Assembly: GCA_009838765.1 (NCBI GenBank)
Contig: VXQX01000078.1
Span: 1-64,000 of the forward strand
Source: Gemmatimonadales bacterium
Lineage (GTDB): Bacteria; Gemmatimonadota; Gemmatimonadetes; Palauibacterales; Palauibacteraceae
Direction of reading: 5' to 3'
DNA: 64,000 bases
Below the pieces are notes generated by a model that worked only from the letters and a program-made list of their open reading frames with translations, did no database searches and had not been told where the DNA came from. This document shows, piece by piece, positions 9,047 to 17,228 of the stretch; the stretch's first letter is position 1; every line of letters begins with the position of its first letter. Position numbers and translations under genes: made by a program.

Positions 9047-10132
9047 ATGACGGACCGGGATACGCTTGAGGGTCGCCTGCGGGACGCCGCCGAGCGGTAC
9101 GAGGCGCTGGCGCGCCGGATGGCGGAGCCGGAGGTGCTGTCGAACATGGCCCTGCTGCGGGACCTGGCGCGCGAGCACTCGGCGCTGGAGCCTGTGGCGC
9201 GCGCGGCGGAGCGCCACTTCAAGCTGCTCGACGACCTGCGCCAGGCGCGGGAGGTCGCGGCGGAATCCGACGGTGAGCTGGCCGAGATGGCCGCGGCCGA
9301 GGTCGCCGAGCTGGAGGCCGGGCGCGAGGAGGCGCGGGAGGAACTCCGCCGGCTCCTGGTTCCGAAGGATCCACTGGACGACCGGCCCGCCGTGGTGGAG
9401 ATCCGCGCCGGAACGGGCGGGGACGAAGCCGCGCTCTTCGCGGCGGACCTGTACCGGATGTACGCGCGCTTCGCCCAGGAGTCCGGCTGGGACGTGGAAC
9501 TCATCAATACGAGCGAGGGAACGCTCGGAGGGCTCAAGGAGATCGTCTTCGTCGTGCGCGGTTCCGACGCCTACGGCCGCCTTCGCTACGAGTCCGGCGT
9601 CCATCGCGTCCAGCGTGTGCCCGCGACCGAGAGCCAGGGTCGGCTGCATACCTCCGCGGCGACGGTGGCCGTCCTCCCCGAGGCGGAGGAAGTCGACATC
9701 GAGGTCGACCCCGCCGACCTGAAGATCGACGTGTTCCGCTCCTCCGGCCCGGGTGGACAGTCCGTGAACACGACAGACTCCGCCGTGCGGATCACGCACG
9801 GGCCGACCGGGCTCGTCGTGTCGTGCCAGGACGAAAAGTCGCAGCACAAGAACAAGGCGCGGGCGCTCAAGGTGCTGCGGAGCCGGCTGCTCGACCGGCT
9901 CGTCGCCGAGCAGGAGGCGGCGCGGGCCCGCGAGCGGCGCACGCAGGTGGGGACGGGCGACCGCTCCATGAAGATTCGAACGTACAACTTCCCGCAGAAC
10001 CGCGTGACGGATCACCGCATCCACTTCACGAGCCACCGGCTGGAGGCGATCCTCGCCGGCGACCTGGACGAGGTCGTCGAGGCGCTGCGGCTCGCCGGGG
10101 CGGAAGAGCGGATGGCGGCGGGGGGCGGATGA
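9047..10132 (+). CDS. prfA: peptide chain release factor 1
   Basis: A 361-residue class I release factor that reads UAA and UAG. The codon-recognition motif is PAT (in RVPATESQGR), which marks RF1 rather than RF2. The GGQ loop that triggers peptidyl-tRNA hydrolysis is in SSGPGGQSVN, near residues 230-240. The C-terminal region has YNFPQNRVTDHRI as usual. ATG 9047 gives the normal N-terminus. It overlaps prmC by four bases; PrmC methylates the glutamine of this GGQ motif, so enzyme and substrate are translationally coupled. Confidence 0.97.
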   Translation: MTDRDTLEGRLRDAAERYEALARRMAEPEVLSNMALLRDLAREHSALEPVARAAERHFKLLDDLRQAREVAAESDGELAEMAAAEVAELEAGREEAREELRRLLVPKDPLDDRPAVVEIRAGTGGDEAALFAADLYRMYARFAQESGWDVELINTSEGTLGGLKEIVFVVRGSDAYGRLRYESGVHRVQRVPATESQGRLHTSAATVAVLPEAEEVDIEVDPADLKIDVFRSSGPGGQSVNTTDSAVRITHGPTGLVVSCQDEKSQHKNKARALKVLRSRLLDRLVAEQEAARARERRTQVGTGDRSMKIRTYNFPQNRVTDHRIHFTSHRLEAILAGDLDEVVEALRLAGAEERMAAGGG

Positions 10133-11040
10133 TCGATCCGCCGCCGGGCGGACAGGGACGCCGCCCGGTGGGTCCGACGCGCCGGGAGATCGTGCGGGGC
10201 GTTCGGCGCGAACTCGAACTCGCCGGCCTGGAGTCACCGCGCGTCGAGGCGGAGCGGCTCGTGGCGGCGGCACTCGCCATGTCCGTGAGCGAACTCGGCT
10301 TATCGGGTGGGGAGCGCGTCGATCCCGCCGCCGCCGCCGATGTGGCGCGGGCAGTCTCACGCCGCCTGGAGGGGCAGCCGCTCCAGCACATCGAGGGCAC
10401 GGTCGACTTTCGGCGCGTCCGCCTCGTGTCGGATGGCCGCGCCCTCATCCCGCGGCCCGAGACCGAGCAACTGCTCGACCTCGTCGCCGCATGGCGTCGC
10501 GCCCGGAGCGCGCCCGTTGACGCGCTCGACATCGGCGTCGGGTCGGGCGCCATCGCGATCGCGCTCCTCGACGAGGGCATCGCCGCACGCGTCGTCGGGC
10601 TCGACGTATCGGATGACGCGCTCGACCTTGCCCGCGAGAACGCCCGCCGCGCGAGCGCCGACGGCCTCGGACTGCGCCGCTGCCCGCCCGGCATCTGGTC
10701 CGCGCTCGAGACCGGCGAAGCCTTCGACCTCATCATCTCCAACCCGCCGTACGTGACGACTCCGGAATGGACCGACCTCGACCCCGTCGTCCGGGACCAC
10801 GAGCCCCGCGTAGCACTGGACGGGGGGGGAGACGGACTGGACGTGATTCGCACCGTCGTCTCCGGCGCCGGCACCCATCTCCGCGAAGGCGGCGCTCTCT
10901 TCCTCGAGATCGCCACCTCCCAGGCCCCCGCTGTGCTCGCACTGCTTGAGGCTGAGGCGATCCTCACGGACTGCCGCGTGCGCGTCGATCTTGCCGGCCG
11001 GCCGCGATTCGCATCGGCCCGGAAGGGACGCTCCGACTAG
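10129..11040 (+). CDS. prmC: protein-(glutamine-N5) methyltransferase, release-factor specific
   Basis: A 303-residue PrmC/HemK that uses S-adenosylmethionine to methylate the GGQ glutamine of release factors. The N-terminal helical domain is followed by a Rossmann methyltransferase domain with DIGVGSGAIAIAL (motif I) and the glutamine-binding ISNPPYV motif near residue 205. The preceding IPRPETEQLL is family-typical. The ATGA overlap with prfA supports the start. Confidence 0.96.
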   Translation: MIDPPPGGQGRRPVGPTRREIVRGVRRELELAGLESPRVEAERLVAAALAMSVSELGLSGGERVDPAAAADVARAVSRRLEGQPLQHIEGTVDFRRVRLVSDGRALIPRPETEQLLDLVAAWRRARSAPVDALDIGVGSGAIAIALLDEGIAARVVGLDVSDDALDLARENARRASADGLGLRRCPPGIWSALETGEAFDLIISNPPYVTTPEWTDLDPVVRDHEPRVALDGGGDGLDVIRTVVSGAGTHLREGGALFLEIATSQAPAVLALLEAEAILTDCRVRVDLAGRPRFASARKGRSD

Positions 11041-11222
11041 CGGTATCCCCCGGTCGATCAAGTCGCGTGGGGGTCGAAGCCGGGTTATACTCGGGCGTCG
11101 AATCGTCGGCCCGGGCCCGCGGGATGGACAGCGGAGAGGGCACGGGAGATTCGAGCCTCCGCCCGTCGCCGGCCCGACCTGCCGGCCCGGGGCGCTTCCC
11201 GATTCCGTTTCGAGCCGGAGAC

Positions 11223-11591
11223 ATGGACGAGCGAGACCGCATGCTGGAGAAGGCGCAGGAGTTGGGGCGCATCATCTCCCAGTTGCCCGAGTACGCCTAC
11301 CTGCGCGCGGCCCGCCGCGAGATCGACGAGGACCGCGACGCGACGGAACTGCTCAACCGGATGCGCGACCTGCAGAGCACGCTCATGGAAGCGGTCGGCC
11401 GCGGCGAGCGGCCGAGCGACGAGCAGGAACGGGAATTCGCCGAGCTCCAGGAGAAGGTCCAGACGAACACCCGCTACCAGGCCCTCATTTCCTCTCAGGC
11501 GAACTTCGAGAAGCTCATGGAGCGGGTGGATCGAGCGATCGGGGAGGGAGTCCGGAAGGGGGAGGAAAGCCGGATCATCCTCCCGACATGA
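11223..11591 (+). CDS. YlbF/YmcA family protein
   Basis: A 122-residue, mostly helical protein of the YlbF family (DUF964). In Bacillus, relatives are subunits of the RicAFT complex, which affects RNase Y processing and sporulation/competence phosphorelays; a role here is not established. The ATG at 11223 follows CCGGAG, and family similarity (ERDRMLEKAQELGRIIS) begins there. A 182-base gap precedes it, containing GGTTATAC at 11083-11090. The gene overlaps the phosphatidyltransferase gene by four bases. Confidence 0.8.
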   Translation: MDERDRMLEKAQELGRIISQLPEYAYLRAARREIDEDRDATELLNRMRDLQSTLMEAVGRGERPSDEQEREFAELQEKVQTNTRYQALISSQANFEKLMERVDRAIGEGVRKGEESRIILPT

Positions 11592-12244
11592 AGGCGGCCC
11601 GCGACCTGGGGGAGCGCGCGCTGCGCGCGACCTTCGAGCCGGCCATGGCGTGGCTCACGAAACGCCGCGTCCACCCCAACGTCATCAGCACGCTCGGTTT
11701 CGTCATCACCTGCAGTTCCGGCTATTTCTTTCATCAGCATCATGTGAGCACGGCCGGCTTCCTCGTCCTCCTCGGCGGCGTGTTCGACCTCTTCGACGGC
11801 ACGGTCGCGCGCCGCACGGGCCTGGCCTCGTCCTTCGGGGCCTTCTACGACTCGACGCTCGACCGGCTGTCCGAGATCGTCGTGTACCTGGGACTCCTCT
11901 CCCTGTACAACGACTACCGTCTCGAACTCGGCGACGTGGGGATGATCTACTGGATCGTTCTCGCGCTCGCCGGCTCGCTGATGATCAGCTACACCCGCGC
12001 CCGGGCCGAGGCGCTCGGCATCGCCTGCTACGTCGGGCTCATGCAGCGTCCGGAACGGGTCATCCTCATCGGCTTCGCCGCGCTCATCTTCGGCGAGACG
12101 ACCATGTTCGGGCACCAGGGCCTCGTGCTCCGCGTCGTGATCATCGTCCTCGCGATCCTCACCAACCTGACCGCCTTCCAGCGGATCTGGTGGGTGTACC
12201 GGAATACGCGGCCCGATGGCGAGCCGCCCCGCAAGTCGAACTGA
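11588..12244 (+). CDS. CDP-alcohol phosphatidyltransferase, probable phosphatidylinositol-phosphate synthase
   Basis: A 218-residue integral membrane enzyme with about six membrane segments. It has the complete family motif D-x2-DG-x2-AR-x8-G-x3-D-x3-D (from DLFDGTVARR to STLDR, about residues 61-88), which binds metal and CDP-lipid. The family joins phosphatidate from CDP-diacylglycerol to an alcohol. The neighbour immediately downstream makes inositol 3-phosphate, so inositol phosphate is the likely acceptor. This is inference from context; phosphatidylglycerophosphate synthase is the main alternative. The start overlaps the ylbF-like gene as ATGA. Confidence 0.85.
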   Translation: MKAARDLGERALRATFEPAMAWLTKRRVHPNVISTLGFVITCSSGYFFHQHHVSTAGFLVLLGGVFDLFDGTVARRTGLASSFGAFYDSTLDRLSEIVVYLGLLSLYNDYRLELGDVGMIYWIVLALAGSLMISYTRARAEALGIACYVGLMQRPERVILIGFAALIFGETTMFGHQGLVLRVVIIVLAILTNLTAFQRIWWVYRNTRPDGEPPRKSN

Positions 12245-12275
12245 GAACTGAACAGACACGGAGTGAACGGGCATC

Positions 12276-13598
12276 GTGGATTCGGATAGATCACCTGCAA
12301 CCATTGCCTCGGCCGAGGGAAAGCTCGGCGTTCTTCTCGTGGGGCTCGGAGCGGTCTCGACCACCTTCATCGCCGGCGTGGAGGCGGCGCGCCGAGGGCG
12401 GAACCGGCCCATCGGATCGCTCACGCAGATGAACACGATCCGGCTCGGGAAGCGGACGGAGAACCGCACCCCGCTCATCCGCGATTTCGTGCCGTTGGCG
12501 GAACTGGACGACCTCGTCTTCGGCGCCTGGGATCCGATCCCGGACAACGCCTACGAATCCGCCAAGGTGTGCGGCGTCCTCCGGCCCGAGGACGTCGATC
12601 CGCTGGCGGACTTCATGCGGGGCATCGAGCCGATGCCGGCCGCTTTCGACCGCGCCTACGTGAAGAAGCTCGACGGCTCGAACGTGAAGACGGGCGCGAA
12701 CAAGCGCGAACTCGCCGAGCACCTCCGCGCGGACATCCGCCGGTTCAGGGAGGAGAACGACTGCGACCGCCTCGTGATGGTGTGGGCGGCCTCGACCGAG
12801 ATCTTCATGAGGCCGAGTCCGGTGCACGACAGCCCGGCCTCCTTCGAGCGCGCCATGGAGGAGAACCACCCGGATGTCGCGCCCTCGATGCTCTACGCCT
12901 GGGCCGCGCTCATGGAGGGGGTGCCGTTCGCGAACGGGGCGCCGAATCTGACCTGCGACATCCCCGCCCTGCTCGCGCTCGCCGCCGAGCGGGGCGTGGC
13001 GATCGCGGGGAAGGACTTCAAGACGGGCCAGACGCTGATGAAGACGATCCTGGCTCCCGGCCTCAAGGCGCGCATGCTCGGCCTCAACGGCTGGTTCTCG
13101 ACGAATATCCTCGGCAACCGGGACGGCGAGGTACTCGACGACCCGGAGAGCTTCAAGACGAAGGAAGAGTCGAAGCTCGGGGCCCTCGAATATATCCTGC
13201 AGCCGGACATGTACCCGGACCTTTATGAGAACATGTATCACAAGGTCCGTATCAACTACTATCCGCCGCGCGGCGACAACAAGGAAGGCTGGGACAACCT
13301 CGACATATTCGGCTGGATGGGGTACGGCATGCAGATCAAGATCGATTTTCTGTGCCGCGACTCCATTCTGGCCGCGCCCATCGTCCTGGACCTGGCGCTC
13401 TTCCTCGACCTCGCGGCGCGCTCCGGACTGTCCGGGATCCAGGAATGGCTGTCGTTCTACTTCAAGGCGCCGCAGACGGCTCCGGACCTGTATCCGGAAC
13501 ACGACATCTTCATCCAGCACTGGAAGCTCAAGAACACGTTGCGCTGGCTGAAGGGGGAGGAGCAGATCACGCACCTCGGCGTGGAGTACTACGACTGA
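12276..13598 (+). CDS. ino1: myo-inositol-3-phosphate synthase
   Basis: A 440-residue NAD-dependent synthase that cyclises glucose 6-phosphate to inositol 3-phosphate. The N-terminal Rossmann segment is LLVGLGAVSTTFIAG. Conserved catalytic-domain stretches include NGAPNLTCDIPALLALA, IAGKDFKTGQTLMKT, LGLNGWFSTNILGNRDG and ESKLGALEYI. GTG 12276 follows CGGAG. It lies directly behind a CDP-alcohol phosphatidyltransferase, suggesting inositol phospholipid synthesis in the cytoplasmic membrane. A 12-base tandem duplication overlaps its stop codon. Confidence 0.95.
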   Translation: MDSDRSPATIASAEGKLGVLLVGLGAVSTTFIAGVEAARRGRNRPIGSLTQMNTIRLGKRTENRTPLIRDFVPLAELDDLVFGAWDPIPDNAYESAKVCGVLRPEDVDPLADFMRGIEPMPAAFDRAYVKKLDGSNVKTGANKRELAEHLRADIRRFREENDCDRLVMVWAASTEIFMRPSPVHDSPASFERAMEENHPDVAPSMLYAWAALMEGVPFANGAPNLTCDIPALLALAAERGVAIAGKDFKTGQTLMKTILAPGLKARMLGLNGWFSTNILGNRDGEVLDDPESFKTKEESKLGALEYILQPDMYPDLYENMYHKVRINYYPPRGDNKEGWDNLDIFGWMGYGMQIKIDFLCRDSILAAPIVLDLALFLDLAARSGLSGIQEWLSFYFKAPQTAPDLYPEHDIFIQHWKLKNTLRWLKGEEQITHLGVEYYD

Positions 13599-13613
13599 AT
13601 GTACGACTGAATG
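13590..13613 (+). repeat. 12-bp perfect tandem duplication at the ino1 stop / tmk start
   Basis: TACGACTGAATG occurs twice in direct succession (13590-13601 and 13602-13613). The first copy carries the ino1 stop TGA and the second carries the tmk ATG. Only the second ATG opens the tmk frame; the first gives ATG-TAC-GAC-TGA. Confidence 0.9.
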
Positions 13614-14291
13614 AAGGGGTGCTTCCTCGTATTCGAGGGGCCGGAGGGGTCGGGCAAGTCGCTCCAGATCGAGCGGCTCGCCGAACGGCTGTCCGCGGCC
13701 GGCGTGCCGCGCACGGTGACGCGGGAGCCCGGAGGCACGGCGGCGGCGGAAGCGATTCGAAGCGTGCTCCTCGACCGGCCGGAGCTGCGGCTCGACGGGA
13801 TCGCCGAACTGCTGCTCTTTTCGGCGGCCCGCCACGCCCACGTGGAGGAGGTGATCCGGCCCGCGCTGACGCGCGGCGATGTCGTCCTCTGCGACCGTTT
13901 CGAACTTTCCACGCGGGTCTACCAGGGGTGGGCGCGCGGGGTCGCCGCCGAGACGATCGAACAGGTGACCCACGCCGCGACGGGCGGTCTCCTGCCGGAA
14001 CTCTACCTCGTGCTCGACGTGCCGGTGAACGTGGGCCTGGGTCGTCAGGGGCAGGATCAGGACGACCCTGGCCAGTTGGGCTTCTTCGGGCCCGCGCCCG
14101 ACCGGATCGAGCTCGAGGAGCGGTCGTTCCGCGAGCGCGTGAGAGAGGGGTATCGGGAGTTGGCGGCGGCGGATGAGAGGATTGCGATCCTCGACGGCTC
14201 CGGGACTCCGGATCAGGTGGAAACCCGGATTCTGGTGGCCCTGCAGCAGCGGCTTCCGGGCCGCTTCCAGGCGGTGAACTTTCCTCGTTGA
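13611..14291 (+). CDS. tmk: thymidylate kinase
   Basis: A 226-residue dTMP kinase that forms dTDP for DNA synthesis. The P-loop is FEGPEGSGKS at 8-17; TREPGGT (37-43) and the CDRFELST segment (99-106, the DRx motif) are family-typical. A lid region is rich in Q/D (RQGQDQDDPGQ). The start is ATG 13611; no clear ribosome-binding site precedes it, and the site sits in a 12-base tandem duplication that separates it from the ino1 stop. Confidence 0.94.
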   Translation: MKGCFLVFEGPEGSGKSLQIERLAERLSAAGVPRTVTREPGGTAAAEAIRSVLLDRPELRLDGIAELLLFSAARHAHVEEVIRPALTRGDVVLCDRFELSTRVYQGWARGVAAETIEQVTHAATGGLLPELYLVLDVPVNVGLGRQGQDQDDPGQLGFFGPAPDRIELEERSFRERVREGYRELAAADERIAILDGSGTPDQVETRILVALQQRLPGRFQAVNFPR

Positions 14292-14376
14292 CCGTGCGGT
14301 GTGACATTGACGGTAGCGGCGGAGTGCCGCTCGAACGCGGCCCGGCATGACGCGGGGCCGCCACCACGGAGGATGC

Positions 14377-16035
14377 ATGAGAGTGCAGCGATCCTGGACG
14401 ACGGGAGTCCTGGTCGGCGCCATCGCCCTTGCGACCGGCGGCTGGCTTATCAACCAGAGCGGGGCCGCGAGCGGCGGGGAGAGTCGCCGGCTCCTGGATG
14501 AGATCCACCGCCTGATCTCCGCCCGCTTCGTTGACGAGATCCCCCCGGAGGAGTTGTACCGGATGGCGATCGACGGGATGCTCGAGAACCTGGGCGACCC
14601 GTACACGACTTTCCTCGAACCCCGCGATTCCGAGGATCTGCGTCTCACCACGACGGGCAACTACGGTGGGCTCGGCGTCCGGATCGACGTGAAGGACGGG
14701 TGGATCACGGTCGTCCAGGTGCTCCCGAGCTCGCCGGCCCTCCGCGAGGGACTCGAGGTCGGCGACCGCATCATCGAAGTCGAGGGCGAGTCCGCCGAGG
14801 GCTGGTCGGTGGACAAGGCCGTGGACACCCTTCGGGGGGAGAAGGGGGCGCCCGTCAACATCACCATCGCGAGGGTGGGCGTGGACCGGCCGCTGGCGAT
14901 TCGGATCGTGCGCGATGTCATCCAGGTGGCGCAGGCGCAGGGCTTCGTCCTGGACGGCGATATCGGCTACGTGACGCTGCGCGGCTTCAGCCGCGAGGCG
15001 AAGGAGGAACTCGTCGCGACGCTGGACCGCCTCGTCGATGAAGGGGCCGGCGGACTGATCCTCGACCTGCGACGCAACCCCGGCGGCCTGCTGCCCGCGG
15101 GGATCGACGTCACGGATCTCTTCCTGGAGCGCGGCACGCCCGTGGTCGAGACGCGTTCACGCCTGGACGAGCAGAACTACCTGTTCCGCGCCTCCTCCGA
15201 GGATCGCTACGCCGATGTTCCCATCGTGGTCGTCGTGGACGGGCTCAGCGCGAGCGCGTCCGAGATCGTGGCCGGCGCGCTCCAGGACCATGACCGCGCG
15301 GTGGTCGTGGGCACGACGACGTTCGGGAAGGGCTCCGTGCAGACGCTGTACGGGCTCTCCGGCAACAACAGCATGAAGGTCACGACCGCCCGCTGGTACA
15401 CGCCGGCGGGTCGCTCCATCACGAGGGACTTCGACCGCGAGAGCGCGCTCCGCGATCTCGCGGCAAGCGCCGTGGCGATTTCGGGCGAACCGATCGCGGC
15501 GGCGACGGAGCTGGAAGACCGGGAGGAGTTCACTACGGCGGGCGGCCGGACGGTGTACGGCGGCGGCGGGATCACGCCGGACCTTATCGTCTACCGCGAC
15601 ACGCTCTCGACCGAGGAACAGGAGCTGCGCCGCCTCGCGACGCGCTCGGGGGCGATCCCGCGGAACGTCGTTTTTCGGTGGGCCGTCGAGTACTCGAACG
15701 AGCACGATTTCAACGAAGGGTTTTCCGTCACGCAGGCCATGCGGGAAGAAGTCTGGACCGCGCTCGCGGAAGCGGGGGCCGAGGTCGAGAGGGAACTCTT
15801 CGACCAGTCGCAGACCTATGTCGATTGGCTCATCGCGGATGAGCTGGCCGGCGCGGAGTTCGGGGAGGTGCCCCAGCTCCGGAGCCGGGCCGTGCGTGAC
15901 GCCCAGATCAAGGTCGCAATGGACCTTCTGAGGGAGGCGGATTCTCCCGAAGCGCTGCTCACGGTCGCGGCGCGCGCCGCGGAGGAGCAGGGTGCGGAGG
16001 GTACGCGGAGCGACGAACCCGCCGGGGATCGTTAG
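14377..16035 (+). CDS. C-terminal processing peptidase, S41 family
   Basis: A 552-residue periplasmic/membrane-anchored serine protease. An N-terminal hydrophobic segment (about 10-25) is followed by a PDZ domain (about 85-175) and a tail-specific protease domain. The catalytic serine is in SASASEIVAG (about Ser295), with the general base lysine in FGKGSVQT (about Lys318). It has a long C-terminal extension of about 150 residues beyond GGITPD. The start is ATG 14377, four bases after CGGAGG. The family degrades or trims proteins with hydrophobic C-termini in the envelope. A plug-like lipoprotein gene follows and may be co-transcribed. Confidence 0.93.
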   Translation: MRVQRSWTTGVLVGAIALATGGWLINQSGAASGGESRRLLDEIHRLISARFVDEIPPEELYRMAIDGMLENLGDPYTTFLEPRDSEDLRLTTTGNYGGLGVRIDVKDGWITVVQVLPSSPALREGLEVGDRIIEVEGESAEGWSVDKAVDTLRGEKGAPVNITIARVGVDRPLAIRIVRDVIQVAQAQGFVLDGDIGYVTLRGFSREAKEELVATLDRLVDEGAGGLILDLRRNPGGLLPAGIDVTDLFLERGTPVVETRSRLDEQNYLFRASSEDRYADVPIVVVVDGLSASASEIVAGALQDHDRAVVVGTTTFGKGSVQTLYGLSGNNSMKVTTARWYTPAGRSITRDFDRESALRDLAASAVAISGEPIAAATELEDREEFTTAGGRTVYGGGGITPDLIVYRDTLSTEEQELRRLATRSGAIPRNVVFRWAVEYSNEHDFNEGFSVTQAMREEVWTALAEAGAEVERELFDQSQTYVDWLIADELAGAEFGEVPQLRSRAVRDAQIKVAMDLLREADSPEALLTVAARAAEEQGAEGTRSDEPAGDR

Positions 16036-16069
16036 CAGCCAGCGGCTGGAGGAAGTGAGGAGACGAGCG

Positions 16070-16531
16070 ATGAAACAGCGCACGCGACGGTCGGCCGCGA
16101 TTGCAACCACGGTGGCTCTGATGGCGGCAATGGCGTGCGCCGGCAACCCCCGCCCCGGAACGTACACCCGGCTCCTCATCACCGGGAGCGAGATCCGTGA
16201 TGACGGATACCGTTCGGCCTACGAGGCGCTTACCCATCACCGGCAACTGATCGTGCTCGAGGGTGAGATCAGTTTCCGGGGCGGAAACGACAACCCGTGG
16301 ACGCGAGACGGAAGCGGCAGGGTCCAGCCGCGGGGACGAATGTCGCAGACGTATTACGTTCCGCTCCTCGTTGTGGACGGCGACTTCAACCAGAACGATG
16401 CGGTCACCACGCTGCGGCGGATTCCGGCGGAGGAGATCGTGTCGATCCGGCTGTACCACCAGAGCATGGTCCCGCCCCGATATCGCCGGCCGGGCGCGGA
16501 GGGCGGAGTGATCGAGGTCAACACCCGCTAG
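16070..16531 (+). CDS. lipoprotein consisting of a TonB-plug-like domain
   Basis: A 153-residue protein with a basic n-region, a hydrophobic stretch and a lipobox-like ending at Cys23 (LMAAMAC). The C-terminal half reads like the plug of TonB-dependent receptors: VVDGDF...LRRIPAEEIVSIRLY, then GAEGGVIEVNTR at the very end. No beta-barrel follows, so it is a stand-alone plug-like module anchored as a lipoprotein. GAGGAG lies eight bases before ATG 16070. Function is unknown; a role in outer-membrane transport or signalling is only inferred. Confidence 0.75.
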   Translation: MKQRTRRSAAIATTVALMAAMACAGNPRPGTYTRLLITGSEIRDDGYRSAYEALTHHRQLIVLEGEISFRGGNDNPWTRDGSGRVQPRGRMSQTYYVPLLVVDGDFNQNDAVTTLRRIPAEEIVSIRLYHQSMVPPRYRRPGAEGGVIEVNTR

Positions 16532-16550
16532 ACGGCGGGTCGGTACGCGC

Positions 16551-17228
16551 CTGAACCCCCGCCTCCTCGTCTTCGGCCGCCTGCCCGAGCCGGGCCAGGT
16601 CAAGACGCGCCTCCATCCCGTACTGACCGGGGAGGGAAGCGCCGTTCTGTACGGGGCGTTCCTCGACGACGCCATGAAACTCGCGCCGGACGGAGTTGCC
16701 GTGGAGTTGTGGGTCCCCGATCGCCCCGGAGCGCTTGAGCGGCTGAGCTCCCGGTATCCGGCGGCGCGGGTCCGGCTGCAACCGGGAGGTTCGCTCGGCG
16801 ACCGGCTCGACGCGGCGTTCGCCCGCGCCTTCGCCGAGGGCGTCGATCGGGCGGTGGCGCTAGGAAGCGACCATCCGACGCTCCCGGCCGATTTCGTGGT
16901 GCGGGCGTTCGACGCGCTGGCGGATGGCCCGGTGGCCCTCGGTCCGAGCCTGGACGGCGGATACTACGCGGTCGGACTGCGCGGGTCGGCTTGGCCGCGG
17001 GCCCGCGGTCTCTTCACCGGAGCCCCCTGGTCGACGTCCGGGCTGTTCGCCTGGACGCGTGCGCGTGCCACGTCGCTGCGGCTCGATTGCACGGAGCTGC
17101 CGCCGTGGTACGATGTGGACCTTCCGGCCGATCTGGCCCGCATGGCCGGCGACTTGACCGAAGGGAGCGCGACGGCCGGAGCCTGGGCCCGGCTCGCGCC
17201 GCCGACCGTGGGAGCGGAAGGGCGATGA
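16551..17228 (+). CDS. TIGR04282/DUF2064 family glycosyltransferase-like protein
   Basis: A 225-residue protein. The N-terminus LLVFGRLPEPGQVKTRL and the later LGSDHPTLPADF and LGPSLDGGYYAVGL match the DUF2064 (nucleotide-diphospho-sugar transferase-like) family. Homology begins two to three residues after a CTG codon at 16551, and no ATG, GTG or TTG lies between the upstream stop (16509) and that point. The first ATG, at 16674, would delete the conserved N-terminus. CTG is therefore the best start, although it is rare. The stop overlaps the asparaginase ATG. The acceptor is unknown. Confidence 0.85.
   Translation: MNPRLLVFGRLPEPGQVKTRLHPVLTGEGSAVLYGAFLDDAMKLAPDGVAVELWVPDRPGALERLSSRYPAARVRLQPGGSLGDRLDAAFARAFAEGVDRAVALGSDHPTLPADFVVRAFDALADGPVALGPSLDGGYYAVGLRGSAWPRARGLFTGAPWSTSGLFAWTRARATSLRLDCTELPPWYDVDLPADLARMAGDLTEGSATAGAWARLAPPTVGAEGR

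Noticed and set aside
12291-14660. A 789-codon open frame on the minus strand
   Set aside because: It is antisense to ino1, tmk and the start of the Ctp protease gene, with no recognisable domain.
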